64,000 bases of DNA from Methanosarcina sp. UBA289 (GCA_002496565.1 DAKJ01000027.1:1-64000); one strand, 5' to 3'. Shown: positions 54,865 through 64,000, counted from the first letter of the stretch. Notes: generated by a model not told the origin, from the letters alone. Numbers and translations are program-made.

Positions 54865-56385
54865 ATGCACCCGAAAACTCAACAGATCCTCGAAGTCTTC
54901 GAGGAGATCAATAAAATCCCGAGACGTTCAAAGTATGAAGAACAGATTTCCATCTGGCTACAGGAGTGGGGCCGATCTAAAGGATTTGAGGTAAGAGCTG
55001 ATTCCTTAAACAATGTGCTTATTAAAGCCCCGGCAACAGCTGGATACGAGAACTCTCCCACACTCATCCTGCAGGGGCATATGGATATGGTCTGCGAGAA
55101 ATGTAAAGATTCAGAACACGACTTTTCCAAAGATCCTGTGAGGTGTATTTGCGATGGAGACTGGATGCGGGGAGAAGGAACTTCCATAGGTGCGGATAAC
55201 GGGATTGCACTTGCACTTGGGCTAGTACTGGCAGAAGCAGGAAAAAAAGGAGAAATCGGACATCCACCTCTTGAGCTACTTTTTACAGTAGACGAGGAAA
55301 CAGGTTTAACTGGAGCAAGGGGACTTGAGGCTGGTTTCTTTGAAGGAAAGGTACTTCTTAATCTTGACTCCGAAGAAGAAGGCGTTTTCGTAATAGGGTG
55401 CGCAGGCGGACAGAATTCATTGATCACACTTCCTGTTGAATGGGAATTACTTGACACTGAAAAAGAATATTTATTCAAGTTTTTCAGACTCTCGGTTGAA
55501 GGACTGGAAGGCGGACATTCTGGAGTTGAAATCAATAAGCAGCGCGCAAATGGAATACAATTGCTCTCCCTAGCACTGGCAGGCTTAAAGGAAAAGATAG
55601 GGGCAGAAAATGTAAGGATTGTCCTGCTAAATGGAGGTAGTGTCCATAATGCAATTCCCAGCACCGCAGAAACTTTTATGGCAGTCTACAGGGAAAAACT
55701 CGAAAAGGCCGAGAAAGCCGTGTCAGATCTCAGGCAGGCATTTAAGGCTGAATATTCAAAAACCGATCCTAATCTTACTTTGAATCTTGAAGAAATTAAC
55801 AGGGAAATGATCTTTGAAGTTGCAGAAAACAAGATCTTAAGAGATGAAATGTCTAATATTCGGCTTTTTTCGGCCGGGACCGAAGAGAAGCTGATCGAGC
55901 TAATTCTAGGACTGCCTCATGGAGTTTACAGGATGTCGGAGAACATTCAGGGACTTGTCGAAACCTCAAATAACCTTGCAACGGTACGAACGGCTGAAAA
56001 TGAAATAATGATAGTATCAAGCCAGCGCAGTTCAAATAATCCCAGGCTGGCTGAAATTAGCGGAAAGGTGGAAGCCGTCGCAAAACTAGCAGGCGCATGG
56101 GTTGAACATGAGCCCGGATATCCTGCCTGGGAACCTGATCTGAAATCCGAACTGCTCTTGAAATGTAAGCATGTTTATACCGAGACCTTTGGAAAAGAGC
56201 CTGAGATTAAAGTAATTCACGCAGGGCTTGAATGCGGAATAATCGGTTCGGTTCATGAAGACATGGAAATGGTTTCTTTTGGGCCGACAATCATAGATCC
56301 GCATTGTCCTTCAGAAAGAATCTTTATTCCTTCGATTGAGAAAGTCTGGATTTTCCTTGAGAACCTGCTTAAAGCTTACTGCTGA
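54865..56385 (+). CDS. pepD: Aminoacyl-histidine dipeptidase (PepD), M20C metallopeptidase
   Basis: A 506-residue cytosolic zinc peptidase that cuts dipeptides such as Xaa-His. Metal and catalytic residues are in place: HMDMV (H72, D74), IGADNG (D111), DEETG (E144, E145) and ECGIIG with a late His in DPHCPSERI. The lid domain with GGHSGVEINKQRANG (dimer His) lies between. A TTG three codons upstream is possible, but ATG 54865 gives the normal PepD start. Single-gene unit. Confidence 0.92.
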   Translation: MHPKTQQILEVFEEINKIPRRSKYEEQISIWLQEWGRSKGFEVRADSLNNVLIKAPATAGYENSPTLILQGHMDMVCEKCKDSEHDFSKDPVRCICDGDWMRGEGTSIGADNGIALALGLVLAEAGKKGEIGHPPLELLFTVDEETGLTGARGLEAGFFEGKVLLNLDSEEEGVFVIGCAGGQNSLITLPVEWELLDTEKEYLFKFFRLSVEGLEGGHSGVEINKQRANGIQLLSLALAGLKEKIGAENVRIVLLNGGSVHNAIPSTAETFMAVYREKLEKAEKAVSDLRQAFKAEYSKTDPNLTLNLEEINREMIFEVAENKILRDEMSNIRLFSAGTEEKLIELILGLPHGVYRMSENIQGLVETSNNLATVRTAENEIMIVSSQRSSNNPRLAEISGKVEAVAKLAGAWVEHEPGYPAWEPDLKSELLLKCKHVYTETFGKEPEIKVIHAGLECGIIGSVHEDMEMVSFGPTIIDPHCPSERIFIPSIEKVWIFLENLLKAYC

Positions 56386-56454
56386 CATGGGGCTTTTTTT
56401 TCAGCGGCAAGGTCCATTTGAAAATATTTTGCCTGGTCAAGCAGCTGGTACTTA

Positions 56455-57207
56455 TTATCCAGACAGAGATAACTCTCCTTGCAAATCTAGCCTGCTGTGT
56501 CGACAGTTTCGTAATAGCCAGATACCATAAAAGAACAGAATAAACGAAAAGGATAACAACACCAGCCCCTCAGAAGAATCTGTTAGAAATGCCAGGCAAT
56601 CCCACAGCCAATGAATGATGATTAACGGAATTACTGTGTCGAGGCGGACCCGCAAAGCTACTGTCCAGACCCCAAACATACCTGCAAAAAAAGCCTGGAT
56701 TACACTTGCCTTAAAGTCTCCGGTTATTAAGCCATTTAAGGTATGAACCGAACCGAAAACAATTGCCGTGATCCACACTGCACGCCAGATCCCAAATGAT
56801 GACGAGACCCCATGAAATAATATACCCCGAAACATCAACTCCTCACTGATGCCTACCATCAAGGTATTGATGATTATAATTAAAAGTACTCGAGTTGGCG
56901 GCAGGCCTCTAAATAAAATATTCACTAGCAGGAAGAAAAGAAATATGGCTGGTAACCACAACAGGTGCATATTTCGTGAATTATTCAGGCCTTTCCATCC
57001 AATCTGATCCCACCAGTTTAAATAAGTGATTACCCCAGTCAAAAAGACTACTGCAACAATCACTCCAAAAATAAGCTGACTTTTAACCAATTCATCAAGT
57101 TGAGTGGGCTGGCCTCTAACCTGCAGCAGCCCTCCTCCCACAACAACAATCAGCCAGATTGTAAATATTGCCAGTGAAATAGGCCAGGGTTTTCTTGATA
57201 TATTCAT
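56455..57207 (-). CDS. CPBP family intramembrane metalloprotease
   Basis: A 250-residue protein with about seven spans and the CAAX-protease/bacteriocin-processing (Abi) motifs: EELMFRG (E122, E123, R127), FGSVHTL with H155, and a last IIHWLWD with His and Asp. It is predicted to be a zinc-type protease inside the membrane; the substrate is unknown. I start at ATG 57207, which has GGAG 8 bases before it; an upstream TTG at 57234 touches its ribosome site. Only a short spacer separates it from the convergent pepD. Confidence 0.85.
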   Translation of the reverse strand: MNISRKPWPISLAIFTIWLIVVVGGGLLQVRGQPTQLDELVKSQLIFGVIVAVVFLTGVITYLNWWDQIGWKGLNNSRNMHLLWLPAIFLFFLLVNILFRGLPPTRVLLIIIINTLMVGISEELMFRGILFHGVSSSFGIWRAVWITAIVFGSVHTLNGLITGDFKASVIQAFFAGMFGVWTVALRVRLDTVIPLIIIHWLWDCLAFLTDSSEGLVLLSFSFILFFYGIWLLRNCRHSRLDLQGELSLSG

Positions 57208-57494
57208 TTTATTTTCTCCACTCTGATTCGGCAATCTCCTTTTTTCCGGAGTTTTGTTACTGCCACCAGGTCATCACTACTAGTAGGTTATCACTATCGC
57301 TATTACCTGATTGTGATATACACCGGCATCGGATTCCTATCAGGCGAGTGACGCCTCATCTAAAGTTTGGCTAGTGTCGCGTAAACAGTAAAATGACGTA
57401 CAAAATCTATTGCAATTACTCTTAATCATTGAATCATTGAGGATTGACGAGACACTAGTGTGTATTTGAATCGCAGAAACTGCACAAATCCAAT

Positions 57495-57758
57495 TTAATT
57501 ATCAGCTTTAATCTGCAATTCGCTACCGGAAGTAAGTCTAGAATATAAGGCATAAATGAAATTACCAATAAAAATAGTCAACCAGGCAGTTAATAAGAAT
57601 ACCAATATATGACCAGCCCCAGAACCCCACCCACCAGGTTTGGTTAAAATGGCTACATTTTCATTATGCCGTTTAAGCTTCCACCCAGAAACAATATGGT
57701 CTTCAACTTCCTGCTGTAACTTCTCTTTTGAAACTCGCTTAACACTAATATTCACCAT
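57495..57758 (-). CDS. Small membrane protein with N-terminal soluble domain
   Basis: An 87-residue protein. The first 45 residues (QEVEDHIVSGWKLKRHNEN, then VAILTKPGGWGS) form a small alpha/beta unit seen in archaeal and bacterial short proteins, followed by one or two spans HILVFLLTAWLTIFIGNFIYALY. Function unknown. It stands alone between the CPBP protease and the methyltransferase. Confidence 0.65.
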   Translation of the reverse strand: MVNISVKRVSKEKLQQEVEDHIVSGWKLKRHNENVAILTKPGGWGSGAGHILVFLLTAWLTIFIGNFIYALYSRLTSGSELQIKADN

Positions 57759-57987
57759 GGTACCTTAAACCCCTTTTATGATACATATCTTGCAATAATC
57801 AAATTTACGCTGGCTCGCACTACTGCAATAAACGAAGATTCGACTGAAATGAAAATTCGTTTCATATGATAAGGTACTTGTAATTCTTAGTTGAGCAACC
57901 CCTTCAATTCCTCAATGTTTTCCAGAGTCCACCAGCAAGTGTGTAAGTCCTGATTAATTACTGAGTTGACTATAACTGATGCAATAC

Positions 57988-58686
57988 CTACCACAAAAAT
58001 GGGATTAACCCATAGCGAACTTTTTGACAGTATTCTTTATAGCCTGCTAGATTTTTAGATAGAAACTTTTCCTCATCAAGAAGTCTCCAGATAATTCCCA
58101 GCGTAAAGGGAATAAATATAAGTAAACCCCACCATGAACCAAGCGCGAGAGGGGTACCTAACATCATAACGAGACCACTAACATACAATGGATGGCGTAC
58201 TACGCTATACGGTCCAGTTGTTATTACTTTTTGACCGGCGGTTACTTCGATGATTGCGGATGCAAAAACGTTTTCTCTGAAAACGAGAAAAAGTAGAAAA
58301 AATCCCATAACTACGAGAATATCGCCCAGGATGACAATGTAGAAAGGAACATGCGACCAACCAAAACGATGATCAAATGCGGAAATAACGAGAAAGGCAA
58401 TAAACAGTATGAAGGAAAAGAGCTGTATAATCTTCTGAGTTTTTTCCTTTTCAGCACCTAGTCCAGCATTAACCCTACGAGCCAGAAGTTCAGGGTTTAC
58501 TCTCCATAAGTAAAAAGTAATCGCTGCTGATGACCCAACAAATATAATTGAATAAACCCACGCTTGCCAGAAATTAAATGAACCTGCAGGAACAAAAAGG
58601 AATAAACCGATAATGATAATAAGCTCTACAAAACCAAGCAGAGTTTTCATTTTTAGACTATAAGTGACTGTGTTATCAGTATTCAT
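57988..58686 (-). CDS. Isoprenylcysteine-type membrane methyltransferase
   Basis: A 232-residue protein with five or six spans. The C-terminal SAM site is clear: GPYSVVRHPLYVSGLVMM, then LLDEEKFLSKNLAGYKEYCQ, the RHPxY and EExxL...GYxEY motifs of ICMT/PEMT. The substrate is probably a membrane lipid or thiol compound. GAGGAG precedes the ATG. It is longer than the relative at 3177-3659 by about 70 residues, mostly added N-terminal spans. Confidence 0.85.
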   Translation of the reverse strand: MNTDNTVTYSLKMKTLLGFVELIIIIGLFLFVPAGSFNFWQAWVYSIIFVGSSAAITFYLWRVNPELLARRVNAGLGAEKEKTQKIIQLFSFILFIAFLVISAFDHRFGWSHVPFYIVILGDILVVMGFFLLFLVFRENVFASAIIEVTAGQKVITTGPYSVVRHPLYVSGLVMMLGTPLALGSWWGLLIFIPFTLGIIWRLLDEEKFLSKNLAGYKEYCQKVRYGLIPFLW

Positions 58687-58830
58687 TTAATTAACTCCTC
58701 AATTCATGCGCTTAGAAGTCCCCAAAGCATTAGCAGAATTTCAATACAAGTTAACAATCCAGCTTAGAACCTCTCTGAAAAGTCAGCGATGCATGTTGAA
58801 AAAAGCCACAATGGATTATAATATAATTTC

Positions 58831-59460
58831 TCATTTAGTAACACGTCCTAATATGTAGTTTACAGAGAGGAAGACGACAATAGCAAGAACGGCGTAAACT
58901 GCAAAAAGCAAAAGTGAACCGTACCTACTTAGAATAGGGTTTGTGTTATTTATCTGCTCATTGGTTGGATACATAATGTCTTGCTTGTCATTGCTGTGAT
59001 CTAAACCCAGAGCATGCCCCAATTCATGCTTTGTAATGGCAAGCATTGCAGTATCACTATAAGAAACCCATTCTCCCCACTGAGAATATCCGACTCCAAG
59101 CGTTATATCTACGCGTATAAATCGCCCGTTGACAATGAATGGAATTGTATCGCCTGCAGCTCCAGCAGGAACACTCTCATCTGTCTGCAGATTTTCGGCC
59201 CATCTTATCCTGATGTCAGCTTTTTCGGAATCCACAATTTTAAAAACGGGAGTATAATCCAGTTTTCCGTTTCCTCCTTCTGCCCAGTAATTCAGGGCTT
59301 TTTGTACCTGTGCGTAATAAGTAGGACTATAGTGTGGAGGTACACTTTTGTTATCTATATACACGGTGATAGGGGAATGATCCCACGGATGATCTAAAAT
59401 TTTTGGATAATTAAACTCGGAAGCTGCCGGAGCTATGGGTAAAATAAGTACCGTCGACAA
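58831..59460 (-). CDS. Membrane-anchored matrixin-like zinc protease
   Basis: A 209-residue extracellular protease. KHELGHALGLDH gives the full metzincin zinc site (H145, E146, H149, H155) and DIMYP the Met-turn (M163), as in matrixins. A C-terminal span (183-203) ends in RVTK, so the enzyme is tethered outside the cell. The N-terminus is odd: the only usual start codon in frame is TTG 59460, which leaves a short hydrophobic leader (STVLILPIAPAAS), while hydrophobic coding sequence continues upstream (GIRLLFLLL) with no ATG or GTG. Either the start is non-standard or the signal peptide is damaged. Confidence 0.8.
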   Translation of the reverse strand: MSTVLILPIAPAASEFNYPKILDHPWDHSPITVYIDNKSVPPHYSPTYYAQVQKALNYWAEGGNGKLDYTPVFKIVDSEKADIRIRWAENLQTDESVPAGAAGDTIPFIVNGRFIRVDITLGVGYSQWGEWVSYSDTAMLAITKHELGHALGLDHSNDKQDIMYPTNEQINNTNPILSRYGSLLLFAVYAVLAIVVFLSVNYILGRVTK

Positions 59461-59654
59461 CAGTAAAAAGAGTAATCTTATTCCAGACGTACTGTCTCGG
59501 GTGATATAAACCTACCTCTCTATATTGTTATTTAAATGATCCTGAGAACTTAAACAATATTATCAACAAAACGAACTTAAAGGCAACTGCTGATTTAACA
59601 CAGGCATATTAAGAGCAATATGTAGAGGAGAAAAGTGAGATAACTGATCTGATT

Positions 59655-60215
59655 TCAGTCTTTTTTTTCGTTTGCTAACCAGTTTGATTCACTGTTCATA
59701 GAGGTCACTTCCCCTATGGTTTTCGGTTGTTCCCCTTCACTACTCTCTTTGCTCATCTGCGAACGAACTTTCATGAAGTAAGCCAGGGCTGCAATAGGTA
59801 AAGCGTAGCCTACTCCATATACTGCTAAATTTATTTTTTCCGGTTCAAAGATAACGCTCAAGAAATTAACCCCAAGTACAACAACAGTGAGCCCCACGAG
59901 GTTCAGTTCTAGCTCTTTAATACTATTTACTTTCACCCATTCTGGTAAAGTTAGGGGCTGAACAAACAACTGGTAGAGCCCGAAAGACGTAAGAAATAGT
60001 ACCGTACCAACTAAGAAAAGGTGGACAGTCTCCACAATTTCAACAATAATATTCTCTTTTGGACCTGCTTCTGATATTCCAGTAATGACTTCTCCCACAA
60101 AGTGAACAATATCTATGCCGCCTTTAACAAATAAGGTGCAAGCAGCAATTGCCAACCCTATCACTGGGATCAACACGAAAAAACGCATTCCTGCAATAAA
60201 TCTTACAACTTTCAC
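59655..60215 (-). CDS. YqhA family (UPF0114) membrane protein
   Basis: A 186-residue protein with four spans. The conserved core VHLFLVGTVLFLTSFGLYQLF is the UPF0114 signature, and the fourth span ends in a charged tail (RSQMSKESSEGEQ) longer than in bacterial YqhA. Function unknown; a small-ion or stress role has been suggested for the family. GTG 60215 follows GGAGGA at good spacing. Confidence 0.82.
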   Translation of the reverse strand: MKVVRFIAGMRFFVLIPVIGLAIAACTLFVKGGIDIVHFVGEVITGISEAGPKENIIVEIVETVHLFLVGTVLFLTSFGLYQLFVQPLTLPEWVKVNSIKELELNLVGLTVVVLGVNFLSVIFEPEKINLAVYGVGYALPIAALAYFMKVRSQMSKESSEGEQPKTIGEVTSMNSESNWLANEKKD

Positions 60216-60372
60216 TGGCAGGCTCCTCCTTGTTTTGTCTTTCTTTTTTCATTCATTGCCATATTTATTACAAGAGGACATCTTGTAAGGCGGAAGTCGC
60301 AAGGACACCAATAGTTCCAAGGAAGTTCAAAAAGGAAACTGTCTCAACCATTCTTCTCTTCCACATCTTTTT

Positions 60373-60909
60373 TCAGTCATGCGCCATCTGGTCAAGTGCC
60401 GCAGCAATTGCAAGAACCAGGGCAGCATCCTGTCCTGGAGAAACTTCCACTCCATAGGTATCTCTTATCCGGAACCACTTTTTAGAGACCTCTGCAACTT
60501 TTTTCTTTTCGACTTCAATATCGTATTCGTGGTTCAGGATATTGCCCTGGACATCCATTTCAGGTCCTCCCGACACTTCAACTTTCCAGCGGTCTCGCAG
60601 AGGAGTGATCAGAGCTTTTTTGATCGTCGCGACTGTTTCACCTCCCGCATCCTGGATGTCCATCGTATCCTTTATCCTGAGAAGCTTCTCCTTGAGCTTA
60701 TACAGTTCATTTCCCTGCATATCTTTGATAATTAGGGTATTGCGTATGCGAAGAGCTTTACCGTCCACATAGAATGCTTTCTCCCCAGCTTCGTTTTCTA
60801 TCCAGTAGTCATCTCCTATGGTAACAAGTTTTTCGTGCATTTTGTAGCGTTGTACGCCTTCTTCTCCATGGCTCCTGAGACCACCCATGATTCGCCTAAT
60901 CAAAACCAC
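60373..60909 (-). CDS. LURP-one/Tubby-like family protein
   Basis: A 178-residue soluble protein. Repeating beta-strand phrases such as ALRIRNTLIIKD, KLLRIKDTMDIQD and KWFRIRDTYGVEV, each with IRDT or IKDT, match the LURP-one-related fold (plant phospholipid scramblase- and Tubby-like barrel). The last helix AALVLAIAAALDQMAHD would thread the barrel. Function unknown in archaea. The start could be the GTG at 60909 or a TTG or ATG within eight codons. Its partner upstream on the same strand is the sulfatase. Confidence 0.82.
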   Translation of the reverse strand: MVLIRRIMGGLRSHGEEGVQRYKMHEKLVTIGDDYWIENEAGEKAFYVDGKALRIRNTLIIKDMQGNELYKLKEKLLRIKDTMDIQDAGGETVATIKKALITPLRDRWKVEVSGGPEMDVQGNILNHEYDIEVEKKKVAEVSKKWFRIRDTYGVEVSPGQDAALVLAIAAALDQMAHD

Positions 60910-61041
60910 TCCCTTTGTTTACTACATTAACTTACCTGCCTTTGCGGTATTTATTCATTTTTTATAGATCAGAGAAGGATACTCATATTACTGAGCATTA
61001 CCTTGAAGGAGTATAATTTTCCAGATAGAGGACTTCAACTG

Positions 61042-62532
61042 TCAGGTGCTCCCGATTCCCTGCAAAAGCTTTTCCAGTACCTGATCAACGGTAAAGCTTG
61101 CCGCCTTCTGGCGCGGAGGAAATTCTTTAAACGTTTCCAAAAATTCTCCTACTACATCCTGGGCTGGCACCACCAGGAACGCGTGATCTAGCAGCCAGTC
61201 GTAGTAGGTGTTTGAGGTCTGATCCGCCCTTTCAAATGGGTCAGTGCGCAGGTTGAATATTTTTGGTACACGCAGAGGGACAAAAGGTTCAGCCCAGACC
61301 AGAAGCGTACCGACGGCGCGCTGCTCCAAAAAGATCATTTTCCAGTTGTCGTACCGCAAAGCTACCATGTCTCCATCGTCTGAGAAGTAAAAGAACTCAA
61401 TCCTGGGTGATTTCTGCTCCTTCCCGATCAGGTAGGGCAGCAGGTTATAGCCATCAAGATGTACCCTGAAAGTTTTGTCTCCTGCTTTGTAGCCTTTTTT
61501 AAGCTTCTCCTTAATATCCGGTTCTCCTGCTGCGGCAAGCAAAGTGGAAAGCCAGTCCAGGTGGCTCACAATCTCATTAGAAATTGTGCCCGCCGGGATC
61601 TTGCCAGGCCAGCGCATTACTTCAGGAACACGGAAAGCTCCCTCCCAGCAGGAGTTTTTCTCGTTGCGGAATGGAGTCATAGCTGCATCGGGCCAGGAGT
61701 TCATATGTGGTCCGTTGTCTGTGCTGTAGATAACAATGGTATCGTCCACAATGCCGATTTCATCCAGCAAATCAAGCAGCACGCCTACCTGCCGATCATG
61801 CTCAATCATGGCATCATGGTATGCGGACTGCCAGCGTCCCGACTGTCCCCGTATCCTGTCCGGGATGTGAGTCCTAAAATGCATCCTTGTAGTATTGAAC
61901 CAGACAAAGAAAGGCTTGTCCGCCTCATGTTGACGTTTAATAAAATCGATTGCAGCATCCAGAAACTCTTGATCTACTTCTTCCATTCTTTTTCTGGTCA
62001 ACGGGCCGGTATCCTCAATGCGGCCGTCGGCATAGCTGTGGATTACGCCCCTGGGGCCATAGTTCTTCCGGAAATTTGAAAAGTCTTTTTCAGGTGGATA
62101 ATCTCGTTCTTCAGGTTCCTCTTCAGCATTTAAATGATAAAGATTGCCAAAGAACTCGTCAAAACCGTGGTTGGTAGGCAAGTATTCGTCCCGGTCACCG
62201 AGATGGTTCTTTCCAAACTGACCAGTCGCATAGCCAAGAGGTTTGAGTAATTCGGCAATTGTAGGATCTTCAGGCTGAATTCCTACTTTGGCTCCGGGCA
62301 TTCCCACCTTGCTCAACCCTGTACGGAATACACTCTGTCCTGTGATAAAAGCCGCCCTGCCGGCAGTGCAGCTCTGTTCTCCGTAAGAGTCCGTAAACGT
62401 GATGCCTTCATCAGCAATCCTGTCAATATTTGGTGTTCTGTATCCCATCAGCCCGTCGCTGTAGCAGCTAAGATTGGTGATTCCGATGTCGTCTCCCCAG
62501 ATGACCAGTATATTTGGTTTCTTTTCTTCCAT
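61042..62532 (-). CDS. Arylsulfatase-type sulfatase
   Basis: A 496-residue type I sulfatase. GEQSCTAGRAAFITG holds the residue converted to formylglycine (C55) and the Arg of the CxAxR core (R59); metal ligands include D14 and D15 (WGDDIG) and the later STDNGPHMN. The C-terminal half is the usual small domain. No signal peptide, so it acts in the cytoplasm, probably on a small sulfated compound. ATG 62532 has GGGG close upstream and removes 14 unlikely residues. The maturase gene lies 160 bases upstream in the same direction. Base composition is richer in G and C than nearby genes. Confidence 0.9.
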   Translation of the reverse strand: MEEKKPNILVIWGDDIGITNLSCYSDGLMGYRTPNIDRIADEGITFTDSYGEQSCTAGRAAFITGQSVFRTGLSKVGMPGAKVGIQPEDPTIAELLKPLGYATGQFGKNHLGDRDEYLPTNHGFDEFFGNLYHLNAEEEPEERDYPPEKDFSNFRKNYGPRGVIHSYADGRIEDTGPLTRKRMEEVDQEFLDAAIDFIKRQHEADKPFFVWFNTTRMHFRTHIPDRIRGQSGRWQSAYHDAMIEHDRQVGVLLDLLDEIGIVDDTIVIYSTDNGPHMNSWPDAAMTPFRNEKNSCWEGAFRVPEVMRWPGKIPAGTISNEIVSHLDWLSTLLAAAGEPDIKEKLKKGYKAGDKTFRVHLDGYNLLPYLIGKEQKSPRIEFFYFSDDGDMVALRYDNWKMIFLEQRAVGTLLVWAEPFVPLRVPKIFNLRTDPFERADQTSNTYYDWLLDHAFLVVPAQDVVGEFLETFKEFPPRQKAASFTVDQVLEKLLQGIGST

Positions 62533-62691
62533 TCTTAACCCCCCAAATAGAATGGTTGATATCCCGGTAGGCAATTTAAAGCAACCTTCCGAAGTTTGAT
62601 AGATAATTTGATTTTTTCTTTACTGTACCCGTTTTTTCTCGCAATCATAATTGATCCAGACTACGTCTGAACCCCTTGATTTACCTGCTTC

Positions 62692-63996
62692 TCATCTTCC
62701 TTTTCTCGTTATTTTCCTGAGACCATGACAGCGTTTAAACTTTCGGCCGCTGTCGCAGGGACAGGGATCATTGCGTCCGGCACGTTCAAAAGCTTCTTCC
62801 AGGGCAAGGACTCGCATTATCTCTGCTGCCGGATAACCTCTACGTATTAATCCTGCCAGAATCTGCATCGGAAAGTCAATGTGGTGAAAGAAGGCTTTCC
62901 AGCCCTCACAGAGGTAGTTCAGTTCCTGTGAGCAGTCAGCGGTAGCCAGAAATCGGTTTTTTGGGCATTCCCCTCTACAGGCGAAGAGCACGTCACATTC
63001 ACGACATACACGCGGCAGCAAATCGCGTTTATTCTGCCCAAACCTGTACTGCCTGTCAGAGGCGGCAAGCTCGCTTATCTCTTCGTCTATGATATTTCCC
63101 AGCAGGTAGTCAGGCTCCACAAAATGGTCGCATGAGTAAAGATCGCCATTGTGCTCCAGAGCAAGCCCAGTACCGCATGTTTCTTCAAAAACGCACATGC
63201 CTGAAGGCATCCCAAGCCATCTGCGAGCAGAAGCTTCAAAAGTCTGCACGAATATCTTTCCCACATCATTTCTTACCCACTCGTCAAAGATGCGGCTCAG
63301 GAAACTTCCAAGTTGTTCAGGCTGCACAGAACGGTTCGAGATCGTTTCTCCTTTCTGGTAAAGAGTAGATCCATCCTCATTGATTCGCTCTACAACCGGA
63401 ATAAACTGAATCCAGTCTGTCCCTGCTTCATCTCGAAGGAAGCGGTAGACTTCCAGTGGATAGTCAGCGTTGACTCGGTTGACTGTTGTCAGGACGTTGT
63501 ATTCCACATCATGTTTTTGCAACATGCGAAGCCCTTGCATGACCCGGTCAAAAGTCCCCTCTCCCTTTTTGTCTACTCGATAGGCATCGTGCAATTCACG
63601 AGGACCGTCGATACTGATTCCAATGAGAAAGTTATTTTCCTTAAAGAAGCGACACCATTCGCCGTTCAGCAGCGTACCGTTTGTCTGCATCGTATTTTCG
63701 AATGTCATGCCTGGCTTTCTGTACTTTTCCTGTATTTCGATTGCCCGCTGGTAAAAATCTATTCCCATCAGGGTAGGTTCACCCCCCTGCCAGGCAACAG
63801 TTACCTGCGGGCTGTGGTGAGCTTTGATAAGCTGCCGGATGTAATTCTCCAGAACTTCGTCTGACATGCGGAATCTGCTGCTTGGGTAGAGTGCTTGTTT
63901 AGCTAGAAAGAAGCAGTAGGAGCAGGCCAGGTTGCATATCGCTCCAGTTGGTTTTGCCAGCACGTGGATTCTGGATGGAAGATAACTTTGTGTCAT
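62692..63996 (-). CDS. Anaerobic sulfatase maturase, radical SAM/SPASM enzyme
   Basis: A 434-residue radical SAM enzyme that converts the sulfatase Cys (or Ser) into formylglycine without oxygen. C21, C25 and C28 (CNLACSYC) bind the SAM cluster; AWQGGEPTLMG, ISIDGPRELHDAYR and CVFEETCG, CDHFVEPDYLLGNI are typical of the family, and CRECDVLFACRGECPKN is the SPASM cluster. The end NDPCPCDSGRKFKRCHG is a SEC-C zinc motif. The ATG at 63996 is four bases from the window edge, so no upstream element can be seen. Its neighbour, the sulfatase, is the obvious substrate. Confidence 0.92.
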   Translation of the reverse strand: MTQSYLPSRIHVLAKPTGAICNLACSYCFFLAKQALYPSSRFRMSDEVLENYIRQLIKAHHSPQVTVAWQGGEPTLMGIDFYQRAIEIQEKYRKPGMTFENTMQTNGTLLNGEWCRFFKENNFLIGISIDGPRELHDAYRVDKKGEGTFDRVMQGLRMLQKHDVEYNVLTTVNRVNADYPLEVYRFLRDEAGTDWIQFIPVVERINEDGSTLYQKGETISNRSVQPEQLGSFLSRIFDEWVRNDVGKIFVQTFEASARRWLGMPSGMCVFEETCGTGLALEHNGDLYSCDHFVEPDYLLGNIIDEEISELAASDRQYRFGQNKRDLLPRVCRECDVLFACRGECPKNRFLATADCSQELNYLCEGWKAFFHHIDFPMQILAGLIRRGYPAAEIMRVLALEEAFERAGRNDPCPCDSGRKFKRCHGLRKITRKGR

Positions 63997-64000
63997 TTCC

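Noticed and set aside
54879..55664. Long 261-codon frame antisense to pepD
   Set aside because: A shadow of the strong pepD coding frame; Ser/Pro-rich product with no family features.

Overview
The window reads as chromosomal DNA of a methanogenic archaeon, almost certainly a Methanosarcina. The evidence is a set of methanogenesis proteins (formylmethanofuran dehydrogenase B and D, an HdrA-MvhD fusion with a polyferredoxin), surface proteins ending in a PGF-CTERM signal, YVTN propellers, a ferredoxin:thioredoxin reductase, archaeal TATA boxes, Shine-Dalgarno-led starts, and long AT-rich intergenic stretches. I cannot fix the species from the sequence alone. No rRNA, tRNA, CRISPR array or transposase was found.

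Layout. 0-3.1 kb: two surface proteins (the first cut by the window edge) and a methyltransferase. 3.2-4.0 kb: a membrane methyltransferase and a small unknown protein. 4.2-12.2 kb: an energy-metabolism block with fwdD-fwdB and a linked iron-sulfur protein, the thioredoxin reductase, then hdrA and a polyferredoxin behind a 1.3 kb AT-rich leader. 12.3-14.7 kb: two decayed genes, a universal stress protein and a C39-like secreted peptidase, broken by three in-frame TGA codons and one frameshift. 14.9-18.6 kb: a YVTN surface protein, a pair of zinc-ribbon proteins and a Dph6-like PP-loop ATPase. 19.2-23.9 kb: two divergent helical-repeat (HEAT-like) proteins.

24.3-25.9 kb holds a small DUF4177-like gene and a 1.35 kb non-coding interval. 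I read that interval as two paralogous minus-strand small RNA genes, each with a closing stem, a TATA box at the right distance and a T-rich 3' end. They are separated by 37-bp direct repeats that fold into perfect hairpins. 25.9-33.3 kb is a five-gene MoxR/DUF58/VWA operon with ATGA and GTGA stop-start overlaps. 33.6-38.3 kb is a single large AT-rich gene that looks like an Avs-type antiviral STAND NTPase with an N-terminal PD-(D/E)XK nuclease.

38.4-41.9 kb is an ABC exporter operon in which two of three proteins carry translated tandem-repeat N-terminal extensions. 42.3-50 kb has a group III PLP decarboxylase, a hypothetical gene, a MEDS/PAS histidine kinase and a polytopic membrane protein. 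50.0-51.5 kb is a ferritin-like gene broken by an exact 10-bp tandem duplication and probably one extra A. 52.1-56.4 kb has an MFS drug-type exporter, an intact universal stress protein and a PepD-type dipeptidase. 56.5-64 kb is an all-minus-strand series of membrane and stress-type genes (CPBP protease, methyltransferase, matrixin-like protease, YqhA, LURP-one), ending with an arylsulfatase and its radical-SAM maturase.

The best candidates for something undescribed are the small RNA pair at 24.6-25.6 kb, the Avs-like gene, the repeat-extended exporter operon, and the recently broken genes whose lesions can be traced to single events.
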